A DNA stretch of 64,000 nucleotides. Origin: Micromonospora olivasterospora. GTDB lineage: Bacteria; Actinomycetota; Actinomycetes; Mycobacteriales; Micromonosporaceae. Of the stretch, positions 50,909 through 60,244 are shown piece by piece. The stretch is from NCBI RefSeq assembly GCF_007830265.1, contig NZ_VLKE01000001.1, positions 496,001 to 560,000 of the forward strand, written 5' to 3'. Made by a program: the position numbers and the translations under genes. The notes under the pieces were generated by a model, which searched no databases, had not been told where the DNA came from, and worked only from the letters and a program-made list of their open reading frames with translations. Position 1 is the stretch's first letter. Every line of letters starts with the position of its first letter.

Positions 50909-51598
50909 TCACCGGGGCGGGACGCGTACCTCGATCTCCGCGCCGAGCTGTGCGCCCCCGGTGAGGCCGAGGTCGTCGCCGCTCCAGAACCGCCCCGGGT
51001 CGTACCAGTTCGGCCGGCGCCCCGCCGGCAGCAGCCCCATCGCCTCGTACGTCACCGCGACGACCTCGGCGCAGTACGCCGTCTCCAACGCCCGGTCGCG
51101 CACCCCGGCCCCGCCGTCCCCGGTGGACGGTGCGGCCGGCGGCCCGGCGGGCCGCCGCGCCCTGGGCAGCCGGACGGCCGGCACCCGCCCGCGCAGCCAG
51201 CGCAACGCCAGCTGGGCGGTCGACGGGAACGGGGTGCCGTCGAGGCGGGCGACGGTACGCAGCACCGCGTCCTCCATCGTCGCGTCGGCCGGCGGTTCGA
51301 GCTGGCGCAGCCAGGCCCGCTGGCCGTACCGGTTGGCCCAGACGCAGACCGCGTCGCGCAGGTCGTGCAGCTGCACGCCCCGCTGGTGGGTGCCCGCCCA
51401 CAGGTCCGGCAGCGACCGGCCCAGCTCGGCGTGCCACATCAGCGGCGGCATGTCGTCGAGCACCACGGCCATGCCCACGTGGTTTACCGGGCTGTTCGTC
51501 GTGAACTGGATGGCCCGGTCCGGCACGCTGCGGCCCCGGAACACCCACACGTCGCCGGTGCGGGTCAGCTCCACGGCCTCGTCCAGGCTGATGCTCAT
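50909..51598 (-). CDS. Permuted papain-like (YiiX/NlpC-P60 type) protein
   Basis: A 229-residue protein resembling the YiiX/LRAT-like permuted NlpC/P60 group. The His motif is NHVGMAVVLDDMPPLMWHAE near residue 45-65, and the catalytic Cys lies far downstream in TAYCAEVVAVTYEAMGLL, the order expected after circular permutation. It begins with TGDVWVFRGRSVPDRAIQF. A Pro/Ala linker divides the two parts. Enzymes of this group hydrolyse amide or ester bonds in cell-wall or lipid substrates. The ATG at 51598 is chosen because similarity starts there; a GTG at 51664 would add 22 basic residues. Divergent from the small gene at 51684. Confidence 0.72.
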   Translation of the reverse strand: MSISLDEAVELTRTGDVWVFRGRSVPDRAIQFTTNSPVNHVGMAVVLDDMPPLMWHAELGRSLPDLWAGTHQRGVQLHDLRDAVCVWANRYGQRAWLRQLEPPADATMEDAVLRTVARLDGTPFPSTAQLALRWLRGRVPAVRLPRARRPAGPPAAPSTGDGGAGVRDRALETAYCAEVVAVTYEAMGLLPAGRRPNWYDPGRFWSGDDLGLTGGAQLGAEIEVRVPPR

Positions 51599-51671
51599 GC
51601 CGTCGCCCCGCTCCGCTCGCTCATACCGCCCGCGCCTCCCCGGTCGTCCGGTGCGCTCACTCACGAACGTC

Positions 51672-51677
51672 TACCCT
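51672..51677 (+). promoter_or_regulatory. -10 element TACCCT for a leaderless mRNA
   Basis: The predicted transcription start, seven bases downstream, is exactly the ATG at 51684. No ribosome-binding site is present. Confidence 0.5.
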
Positions 51678-51683
51678 AGGCCG

Positions 51684-51878
51684 ATGCGGAAGCGGATGCG
51701 GTGGTGGAAGGTGCTCGGGCTGGCCGGTCTCGCGGGCGTCGCCGCGACCGGGGTGGTCGTCGCCCGGGCCGAACGGCGGCGGCGGGCGTACACCCCGGAG
51801 GAGATCCGGGCCCGGCTGCGCGACCGGCACGCGGCGGCCGCGACCGGCGCCACCGGACCGGGAGACGACCCGGCCTGA
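51684..51878 (+). CDS. Small single-pass membrane protein
   Basis: A 64-residue protein: basic start MRKRMRWWK, one helix VLGLAGLAGVAATGVVVA, then a strongly charged cytosolic part RAERRRRAYTPEEIRARLRDRH and an Ala/Gly tail. The layout resembles small actinobacterial membrane proteins annotated only as hypothetical. A TACCCT -10 seven bases upstream supports a leaderless start. Its divergent neighbour is the permuted papain-like gene. Function unknown. Confidence 0.65.
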   Translation: MRKRMRWWKVLGLAGLAGVAATGVVVARAERRRRAYTPEEIRARLRDRHAAAATGATGPGDDPA

Positions 51879-51976
51879 GCCCCATGGCGCCGTCACGTGC
51901 GGCCCGACCGGGGAGCCCGTCCCTGGGCTGCGGGCGGTCTTCGGCGTCCGGTCACTGGCCACTCGGCCGACCGGCG

Positions 51977-52345
51977 TCACCCGGTCGTCCGGCGGACCGC
52001 CTCGTCCAGCACCTCCGGGGTACGCCCGACCAGCGCGCCCCCGTCGTCGAGCAGCAGGATCGGCCGCTGGATCAGCTCGGGATGGGCCACCATCGCCTCG
52101 ATCCACCGCGACTCGCTGGCGTCGTCCCGGGGCCAGTCGGCCATGCCCTGGGCGACCGCCGACGGTTCCCCCGTCCGGCAGATGTCCCAGGCGCGGGCGT
52201 CCAGCCGGCGCAGCACCTCGGTCAGCTCCGCCGCGTTCGGCGGCTGCTCCAGGTACGCCCGCAGCCGGTACGGCACCCGCGCCTCGTCGAGGCTCGCACG
52301 GGCGCCGGCACACTTCGAGCAGGACGGGTTGTGCCAGATCTCCAT
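51977..52345 (-). CDS. ArsC/Spx-family thioredoxin-fold reductase
   Basis: A 122-residue protein. It begins MEIWHNPSCSKCAGARASLDE with a CxxC pair where arsenate reductases and Spx-like proteins have their redox Cys. The conserved VLRRLDARAWDICRTGE and QRPILLLDDGGALVGRTPE, including the cis-Pro region, follow. ArsC-type enzymes reduce arsenate with glutathione- or mycothiol-type thiols; no other ars genes are nearby, so another thiol-redox role is possible. Two ATGs (52345, 52354) are available and neither has a strong ribosome site. Upstream is the long repeat-rich gap 52346-53735. Confidence 0.82.
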   Translation of the reverse strand: MEIWHNPSCSKCAGARASLDEARVPYRLRAYLEQPPNAAELTEVLRRLDARAWDICRTGEPSAVAQGMADWPRDDASESRWIEAMVAHPELIQRPILLLDDGGALVGRTPEVLDEAVRRTTG

Positions 52346-52510
52346 GGTGACCATGGTGACAGACCACGGAGCCCCGCACTGTGGACGGATCGCCGGCGCC
52401 CCACGGTGGTGCTGGTGCACCGGGATACCCCTACCTCCCGACGCCCCGACCCGCGGTAACCGGGAGTCCTCCTCCCCTGCCCCGCCGCGCCCGAACCCCA
52501 CCCCACCTCC

Positions 52511-52582
52511 CGCGATCTTGCACATTCGGCCCGACAAACCAAACAAATCACCCACAGCAGGGGCCGAAAGTGCAAGATCGCG
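52511..52582. repeat. 22-bp inverted repeat around an AT-rich loop
   Basis: Arms at 52511-52532 and 52561-52582 match at 21 of 22 positions; each contains CGATCTTGCAC and TTCGGCCC. The 28-bp middle is AT-rich (GACAAACCAAACAAATCACC). It would form a long hairpin and may terminate the transcripts of this gap or be an intergenic mobile-type repeat. The gap 52346-53735 holds no gene I can support. Confidence 0.7.
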
Positions 52583-52675
52583 CATAGAGGGAGCCGTTCC
52601 GACCCCTCCCCACCCGAGGGCGGGACAGAATTCGCGCAGTTTCGGGGGAGGAGTGGTCATACCGCCAGTTGGGGG

Positions 52676-52698
52676 GCAGTTCCCCGGAAGTGTGGCCT
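52676..52698. repeat. Second copy of the GCAGTT-CCGGAA-GTGGCCT element
   Basis: This segment matches 16377-16401 closely (GCAGTT, CCCCGGAA, GTGTGGCCT). It is a dispersed intergenic palindromic repeat, here in the gap upstream of the secreted C39-like gene. Confidence 0.5.
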
Positions 52699-52975
52699 CG
52701 GGTGCCGGTCCGGCGCGCTGCCGGCATCCGCTCCCGGTGGGGGCCGGTCGGCGAGAGGGGGTTCCCGGCCGGCGGGGCGCCGGCCGGCGGCCGGGCGGCG
52801 GCGGGGCGGGGCGGCGGGGACGGGTGTCCGGTTTGGGGGTGGGTGTCCCATGGTCGGTGGGTGGTCGTGGAATGGCGGCCGGGCCCGCGCGGCCGTTTGC
52901 GCCCCCGCCGCCTCCTGACCCATTGGGCACTGACGCGCCCGGGGGCGGTCATCAACCCCATGGCCGGTTGACCCC

Positions 52976-53195
52976 ATGTCGCCGACATGGGGGCATCCAC
53001 GCCAGGGGGACCCCGCCATGGCGGCGACATGGCGTGCACCATCACGCCCCGGCCGGCCTCTCCGGGGCGGTTGACCCCATGGCGGCGACATGGCGGGCAC
53101 CACCACCCCCGGCCGGCCTCTCCGGGCCGGTTGACCCCGTGTCGGCGACATGGGGGCATCCACGCCCAGCGGATCCCGCCATTCGGCGACGTGGG
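52976..53195. repeat. Array of CATGG-CGACATGG repeats
   Basis: Five copies of a short palindromic core, of the form CCATGKCGSCGACATGG, have GACAT or GACGT at 52984, 53026, 53087, 53147 and 53188. Spacing alternates 42, 61, 60 and 41 bp. The two 60-bp units share CCCCGGCCGGCCTCTCCGGG and GGTTGACCCC. The same 42-bp pair occurs at 43122-43168. Copies are degenerate and not CRISPR-like. No coding frame over this array is credible. Confidence 0.6.
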
Positions 53196-53382
53196 GGCAC
53201 CACCACGGCCCGGCCGGCGACGAAGTGGGTGGAATGCCTCCGGCTCCGGCAGCGTTACCCACCCCGGGCGCCCCGAGCAGCGGCCGGGTCGACCCGATGC
53301 CCGGACAGGCCGGTGGAATGGCCCGCCGCCACCGGTCGTTGCACCACCCGGGCCACGCACCCCGGATACCGGGTCCCGGCCC

Positions 53383-53507
53383 GGTGGAATGCCCCGGCCC
53401 GGTGGAATGCCCCGGCCCGGTGGAATGCCCCGGCCCGGTGGAATGCCCCGGCCCGGTGGAATGCCCCGGCCCGGTGGTTGGCCCGGCCCGGTGGAATGGC
53501 CCGCCGC
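53383..53507. repeat. 18-bp tandem repeat GGTGGAATGCCCCGGCCC
   Basis: Five exact copies run from 53383 to 53472 and are followed by a degenerate copy to about 53507. The unit could encode MPRPGG in one frame, but no start or ribosome site supports translation. It lies 230 bp upstream of the C39-like gene. Confidence 0.75.
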
Positions 53508-53735
53508 CCCGGCGCGTTACACCCCCGGGATGCGCCCGAGCATCGGGCCGAACCCAACCCCGGGAAGCCGCGACCCGCGGGAATCACCCGCCGCCCCCGG
53601 GCGTTACACCCCCGGGCCACCCGAGCCAGGCACCATCGCCGGGACCCGAGCTCCTCGCACTCTTCCCCTTTCCTTCCGCGCGGCGCGCCGCCCCGGCGTG
53701 TTGCCGCGCGCCCCCGATCGAAAGGTTCCCTCATC

Positions 53736-54401
53736 ATGCGTACCGACCTGATCCGCAAGACCGCCCTGACCGTTGCCGGCATCGCCGCCACCGCCGGCGG
53801 CATCGCCGGACCCGCCATCGCCGCCCACGCCGCACCCGCCCACAAGCCCACCCAGGCCACCCACACCCAGGCCGACCGCAAACCCGCGGGCGAGCGGGAA
53901 CTCGACGTCCGCTACCAGGCCCAGCCCAACTTCTACTACTGCGGCCCCGCCGCCACCCGCAACGCCCTGTCCGTCCAGGGCAAGAACATCGACGTCGACG
54001 CCATGGCCAAGGAAATGGGCACCACCGAGAACGGCACCAACAGCATCAACGACATCACCCCCGTCCTGAACAAGGAAACCGGCGGCAACGTCTACAAATC
54101 CGTCGAGATCCGCGACACCAAGGCCACCGACACGCAGACCGACACCCTCCGCGCCGACATCGTCCGCACCATCGACAACGGCAAGGCCGTCGTCGCCAAC
54201 ATCGCCGGCACCACCACCGACACCGACGGCACCACCCACTCCTTCGAAGGCGGCCACTACATCAGCATCGTCGGCTACCACGACAACGGCCACACCGTCA
54301 CCATCGCCGACTCCGCCAACCCCGACCAAGCCTCCTACCACCTCACCGTCGACAACCTCGCCGACTGGATCGCCACCCGCGGCTACAGCACCACCTCCTG
54401 A
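53736..54401 (+). CDS. Secreted C39-like papain-fold protein
   Basis: A 221-residue exported protein: signal peptide MRTDLIRKTALTVAGIAATA through IAAHA, probable cleavage after the Ala-rich end, then a His/Thr/Gln linker. The C39-like domain has the catalytic Cys in NFYYCGPAATRNAL (with a preceding Gln in YQAQP), His in EGGHYISIVGYHD and Asp in VTIADSANP. It lacks an ATP-binding cassette, so it is not a bacteriocin exporter; it may be a secreted protease or an inactive relative. Codons end almost always in C or G, as in the beta-helix genes. The ATG at 53736 follows GAAAGG. A terminator hairpin follows. Confidence 0.82.
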   Translation: MRTDLIRKTALTVAGIAATAGGIAGPAIAAHAAPAHKPTQATHTQADRKPAGERELDVRYQAQPNFYYCGPAATRNALSVQGKNIDVDAMAKEMGTTENGTNSINDITPVLNKETGGNVYKSVEIRDTKATDTQTDTLRADIVRTIDNGKAVVANIAGTTTDTDGTTHSFEGGHYISIVGYHDNGHTVTIADSANPDQASYHLTVDNLADWIATRGYSTTS

Positions 54402-54430
54402 CCGCAAACCCCAACCACAGGAGACAACAC

Positions 54431-54463
54431 GAAGGGCCGACCCCAGCGAGGGGCCGGCCCTTC
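54431..54463. terminator. Terminator hairpin after the C39-like gene
   Basis: GAAGGGCCG-ACCCC pairs with GGGG-CCGGCCCTTC around a short AGCGA loop between the convergent C39-like and DedA genes. One bulge interrupts an otherwise strong stem. Confidence 0.75.
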
Positions 54464-54476
54464 GACGTACCCGAAG

Positions 54477-55133
54477 TCAGTCGGTGCCGGCGCGGAGCGG
54501 CTCGGCGCCGGCCGGCACCGCCGTCGCCTCCGACATCCGGCGGGCCCGGCGGCGCAGCCACCAGGTGCTGCCGAGGCCGGCGAGCACCGCGAGGGCGAGT
54601 CCGGCCCAGGAGATGTCCTTGAGCCAGTGTTCGGCTGCCCGGCCGACGCTGAACAGCAGGTAGGTGGTGCCGAACGCCCAGACCAGCCCGCCGGCCGCGT
54701 TCGCCAGCAGGAACCGGCGGTACGGCACGCGCAGCGCCCCGGCCAGTGGCCCGGCGAGGATCCGCAGCAGCGCCACGAACCGGCCGAAGAACACGGCCCA
54801 GACCCCGTGGCGGGCGAAGCTCTGCTCGGCCCGGGCGAGGTGGGCGGGGCCGAGGTGCCTGGGGAACCGCCGGCCGAGCCGTTCCAGCAGCGGTCGGCCA
54901 CCGCGGCGGCCGATCGCGTAGCCGAACGAGTCGCCGACGATGGCGCCGAACGCGGCCGCTCCCGCGACCCACTCCGGCTCGATCACCCCGGTGGCGGCGA
55001 GCAGGGCGGTGCTGACCAGCACGATCTCGCCGGGCAGCGGGATGCCCATGCTCTCCACACCGATCACCCCGGCGACGATCAGGTAGATCACGAGCGGGGG
55101 CAACGCGGAGAGCCAGTGCTGAACGTCGACCAC
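54477..55133 (-). CDS. DedA-family membrane protein
   Basis: A 218-residue polytopic protein with four to five hydrophobic segments. Family motifs: ESMGIPLPGEIVL near residue 30, the Gly-rich AFGAIVGDSFGYAIGRRGG, then FGRFVALLRILAGPLAGALRVPYRRF with the conserved Arg. DedA proteins are membrane lipid transporters or flippases linked to envelope homeostasis and polymyxin-type resistance. The ATG or GTG start at 55133 gives the normal length. The C-terminal 30 residues are a charged tail. No operon partner. Confidence 0.9.
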   Translation of the reverse strand: MVDVQHWLSALPPLVIYLIVAGVIGVESMGIPLPGEIVLVSTALLAATGVIEPEWVAGAAAFGAIVGDSFGYAIGRRGGRPLLERLGRRFPRHLGPAHLARAEQSFARHGVWAVFFGRFVALLRILAGPLAGALRVPYRRFLLANAAGGLVWAFGTTYLLFSVGRAAEHWLKDISWAGLALAVLAGLGSTWWLRRRARRMSEATAVPAGAEPLRAGTD

Positions 55134-55280
55134 GGCCGACCCCCTTCCGGTGCGGCCTCGAACCCTACCCCCGGCGCGGGGCCCGTCGCGGCCCGCGCCG
55201 GCCGACCACCCGCCCGGGCCCTGGTCGGGCGGGTGGGGCTGGGACGCGGGGCCGGAGAGATGCGCCCGGCCCCGCGAGCG

Positions 55281-55673
55281 TCAGGCCGGGGCGAGGAACT
55301 CCAGGCGGTTGCGGTGGGCGTCCTCGGTGTGGAAGCGACGCAGGCCCGGCAGTTCCTCCTCGGCGCCCCAGTGGATGGGGGCCAGGCGGGCCGCGAGGTC
55401 GTCGAGGTCGGGCCGGAGCAGGGCGACGTGAGCCTTCCGGCCGGGCCTGAACGCCGCCTCGACGCCGAGGTGCAACTCCGCCCCGACGCCGAGGTGCAAC
55501 TCTGCCTCGACGCCGAGGTGCAACTCCGCCCCGTACCCGGTGAACCAGCACCCACCGCGGGCCGCGAGGGCCGGGGGCTTGGGCTTCTCGACCCTCCCGA
55601 GCAGGCCGGCGTAGAACGCCCGGGACGCGGCCTCGGAGCCGCGTGGGCAGGCGAGCAGGACGTGCTGGATCAT
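55281..55673 (-). CDS. VOC-family (glyoxalase-like) protein with tandem strand repeat
   Basis: A 130-residue protein of the vicinal-oxygen-chelate superfamily: MIQHVLLACPRGSEAASRAF, YAGLLGRVEKP, and the end RFHTEDAHRNRLEFL with the metal-ligand region. The strand AELHLGVE, which carries the first His ligand type, occurs three times in a row (24-bp units at 55456-55527), where relatives have one. The insertion adds 16 residues and may disturb the fold. The ATG at 55673 is chosen because family similarity begins there. Divergent from acnA. Substrate unknown. Confidence 0.78.
   Translation of the reverse strand: MIQHVLLACPRGSEAASRAFYAGLLGRVEKPKPPALAARGGCWFTGYGAELHLGVEAELHLGVGAELHLGVEAAFRPGRKAHVALLRPDLDDLAARLAPIHWGAEEELPGLRRFHTEDAHRNRLEFLAPA
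55456..55527. repeat. 24-bp tandem repeat in the VOC gene
   Basis: Three 24-bp units (55456-55479, 55480-55503, 55504-55527) differ at one to three bases. Each encodes the octapeptide AELHLGVE or a near copy. Confidence 0.88.
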
Positions 55674-55849
55674 GATGACGCACCTCCCGTCCCGAACCCT
55701 GGCACGAGGTTGCGCGAATAGCAAGACGGACGTACGGTTTTGTTGAAGACGAGAATCGGCGGTAAGTGTCACCTAACCGGGGTGCGGTCCCCGGTGGTGC
55801 GACAGACTGCTCAGGACTACTCACGGTCGCTGGTGTGAAGGAGTACGAC

Positions 55850-58690
<2,841 letters not shown>

Positions 58691-58705
58691 CGCTGACGGA
58701 GAAGG

Positions 58706-58737
58706 GAAGGGGCCCCTGGTCGACCAGGGGCCCCTTC
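58706..58737. terminator. Terminator after acnA
   Basis: A fully palindromic 32-bp sequence forms a 14-bp stem (GAAGGGGCCCCTGG and complement) with a TCGA loop, 16 bp after the acnA stop. It also faces the end of the conserveon operon, so it may act in both directions. Confidence 0.88.
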
Positions 58738-58752
58738 ATCGTCCGGTGTGGG

Positions 58753-59367
58753 CTACTTTCCGCCGTTGGCGGCGCGGCGGCGGGCCTCGCGGGTCTTCAT
58801 GGCGTGCTCCATCAGGGTGATCAGCACCTCCTTGCTCGACTCCCGCTGCCGGGCGTCGCAGAGCAGCACCGGGACCCCCGGGTCCAGGTTGAGGGCCGCC
58901 TGCACCTCGTCCAGCCGGTAGCGGCGGGCGCCCTCGAAGCAGTTCACGGCGACCACGAACGGGGTCCCGCGCCCCTCGAAGTAGTCGATCGAGGGGAAGC
59001 AGTCGGCCAGCCGCCGGGTGTCGGCGAGCACCACGGCGCCGAGCGCGCCGAGCGCCAGTTCGTCCCAGACGAACCAGAACCGGTCCTGCCCCGGCGTGCC
59101 GAACAGGTAGAGCACCAGGTCGTCGCTGATGGTGATCCGGCCGAAGTCCATCGCCACGGTGGTGGTGGCCTTGCGCTCCACGCCGGACAGGTCGTCGATC
59201 CCGACCCCGGACTCGGTCAGCACCTCCTCGGTGCGCAGCGGGCGTGTCTCGCTCACCGCGCCGACCATGGTGGTCTTGCCGACGCCGAACCCGCCCGCGA
59301 TGAGGATCTTGATCGCGGTGGGCAGCGGCGCGGCGCCGGCCGGCCGCTCAGAGTGCCCGTAGTCCAT
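58753..59367 (-). CDS. cvnD: Conserveon small GTPase-like protein (CvnD)
   Basis: A 204-residue G protein. Walker A is GGFGVGKTT at residues 25-33, the switch region GVERKATTTVAMDFGRI, and the G3-like LFGTPGQDRFWFVWDE. VAVNCFEGARRY replaces the canonical NKxD, as usual in this family. It is the last gene of the four-gene conserveon (A kinase-like, B roadblock, C DUF742, D GTPase) and overlaps the DUF742 gene by 20 bp. CvnABCD complexes work at the membrane, analogous to a receptor with G protein, and affect differentiation or secondary metabolism in Streptomyces. Confidence 0.92.
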   Translation of the reverse strand: MDYGHSERPAGAAPLPTAIKILIAGGFGVGKTTMVGAVSETRPLRTEEVLTESGVGIDDLSGVERKATTTVAMDFGRITISDDLVLYLFGTPGQDRFWFVWDELALGALGAVVLADTRRLADCFPSIDYFEGRGTPFVVAVNCFEGARRYRLDEVQAALNLDPGVPVLLCDARQRESSKEVLITLMEHAMKTREARRRAANGGK

Positions 59368-59734
59368 TGATAACCGCCTCGAAAACGCTGTCGTCGGGAA
59401 GGCCAGCGGTCGCCCGCGGCTCGCGTACCTGCACCAGATCGCGCGCGGCCAGGTCGCCGAGCAGGACCCGGACGGTGCCCACCGGCAGGTCCAGGTGCGC
59501 GGCGACCTCGGCGACGGACTGGACCCGCTGGCACAGCGCGACGATGGCCAGGTGCTCGGGCCCCAGCCCGACCTCCGGTGACACCTCCGCGCGGGTGGCC
59601 GTCACCAGGGAGATCAGATCGAACGTGCCGGTGACGGGCCGGGCCCGGCCGCGCGTCACGGCGTACGGGCGGACGACCGGCCCGGCGTGGTCGTCAACCC
59701 ACTGCTCCTCCGTGGGCTCCCCTGCGACGGTCAT
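59348..59734 (-). CDS. cvnC: Conserveon DUF742 protein (CvnC)
   Basis: A 128-residue DUF742 protein: VRPYAVTRGRARPVTGTFDL at the start, LGPEHLAIVALCQRVQSVAEVAAH in the middle as a winged-helix-like part, LDLPVGTVRVLLGDLAARDLV, and the family-specific ending VFEAVINGLRAL. It lies 3 bp after the roadblock gene and overlaps the GTPase gene, as in other conserveons. It probably bridges kinase and G protein. DNA binding is possible from the winged-helix pattern but unproven. Confidence 0.92.
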   Translation of the reverse strand: MTVAGEPTEEQWVDDHAGPVVRPYAVTRGRARPVTGTFDLISLVTATRAEVSPEVGLGPEHLAIVALCQRVQSVAEVAAHLDLPVGTVRVLLGDLAARDLVQVREPRATAGLPDDSVFEAVINGLRAL

Positions 59735-59737
59735 CGC

Positions 59738-60157
59738 CTACTCGCCGGCCGGCTGCTCGGGAACCCGGTTCGGCGAGGCCACGTACTTGCCCACCCGGGT
59801 CACCAGCATGGCCATCTCGTACGCGATCAAGCCGACGTCGGCGTCCTCCGAGGCCAGCACGGCGAGACAGGCGTTGCGCCCGGCCGCCGTGACGAACAGG
59901 AACGACGACTGCATCTCGATGATCGTCTGCTGTACCTGCCCGCCACCGAACCGCTTGCCCGCACCCCGGGCCAGGCTCTGGATCCCGGCGGCCATCGCCG
60001 CGAGGTGCTCGCCGTCGTCCCGGCTCAGCCCCTGCGACGACGCCATCAGCAAGCCGTCGGTGGAGAGCGCGACAGCGTGTTCGGCCTGCTTCACCCGGCC
60101 GACCAGATCATCCAGCAACCATGTCAGGTCGGCACTCGAAGCCGTCTTCTGCGCCAC
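59738..60157 (-). CDS. cvnB: Conserveon roadblock/LC7 protein (CvnB)
   Basis: A 139-residue roadblock/LC7 domain protein. Landmarks are LTWLLDDLVGRVKQAEHAVAL, STDGLLMASSQGLSRDDGEH and AGRNACLAVLASEDADVGLIAYEM. Such proteins act as regulators (for example GTPase-activating partners) of MglA-like GTPases. The gene is 87 bp after the kinase gene and 3 bp before DUF742, so all are one transcript. Normal length. Confidence 0.92.
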   Translation of the reverse strand: MAQKTASSADLTWLLDDLVGRVKQAEHAVALSTDGLLMASSQGLSRDDGEHLAAMAAGIQSLARGAGKRFGGGQVQQTIIEMQSSFLFVTAAGRNACLAVLASEDADVGLIAYEMAMLVTRVGKYVASPNRVPEQPAGE

Positions 60158-60244
60158 TCGTCGTCCTCTTCTTTCCGGCTGTTGTCGCCGTTCTCGTCTG
60201 GGACCACCGTCCCGCCACGGGCGCGCGTCCTGTCCGCGCCGCCG

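Noticed and set aside
52976..53195. CRISPR or integron attC-like array
   Set aside because: Cores are short and degenerate with two spacing classes (41-42 and 60-61 bp) and related intervening DNA, not unique spacers; no integrase is nearby.
53383..53507. CRISPR array
   Set aside because: Repeats are contiguous 18-bp tandem units without spacers, and no cas genes are present.
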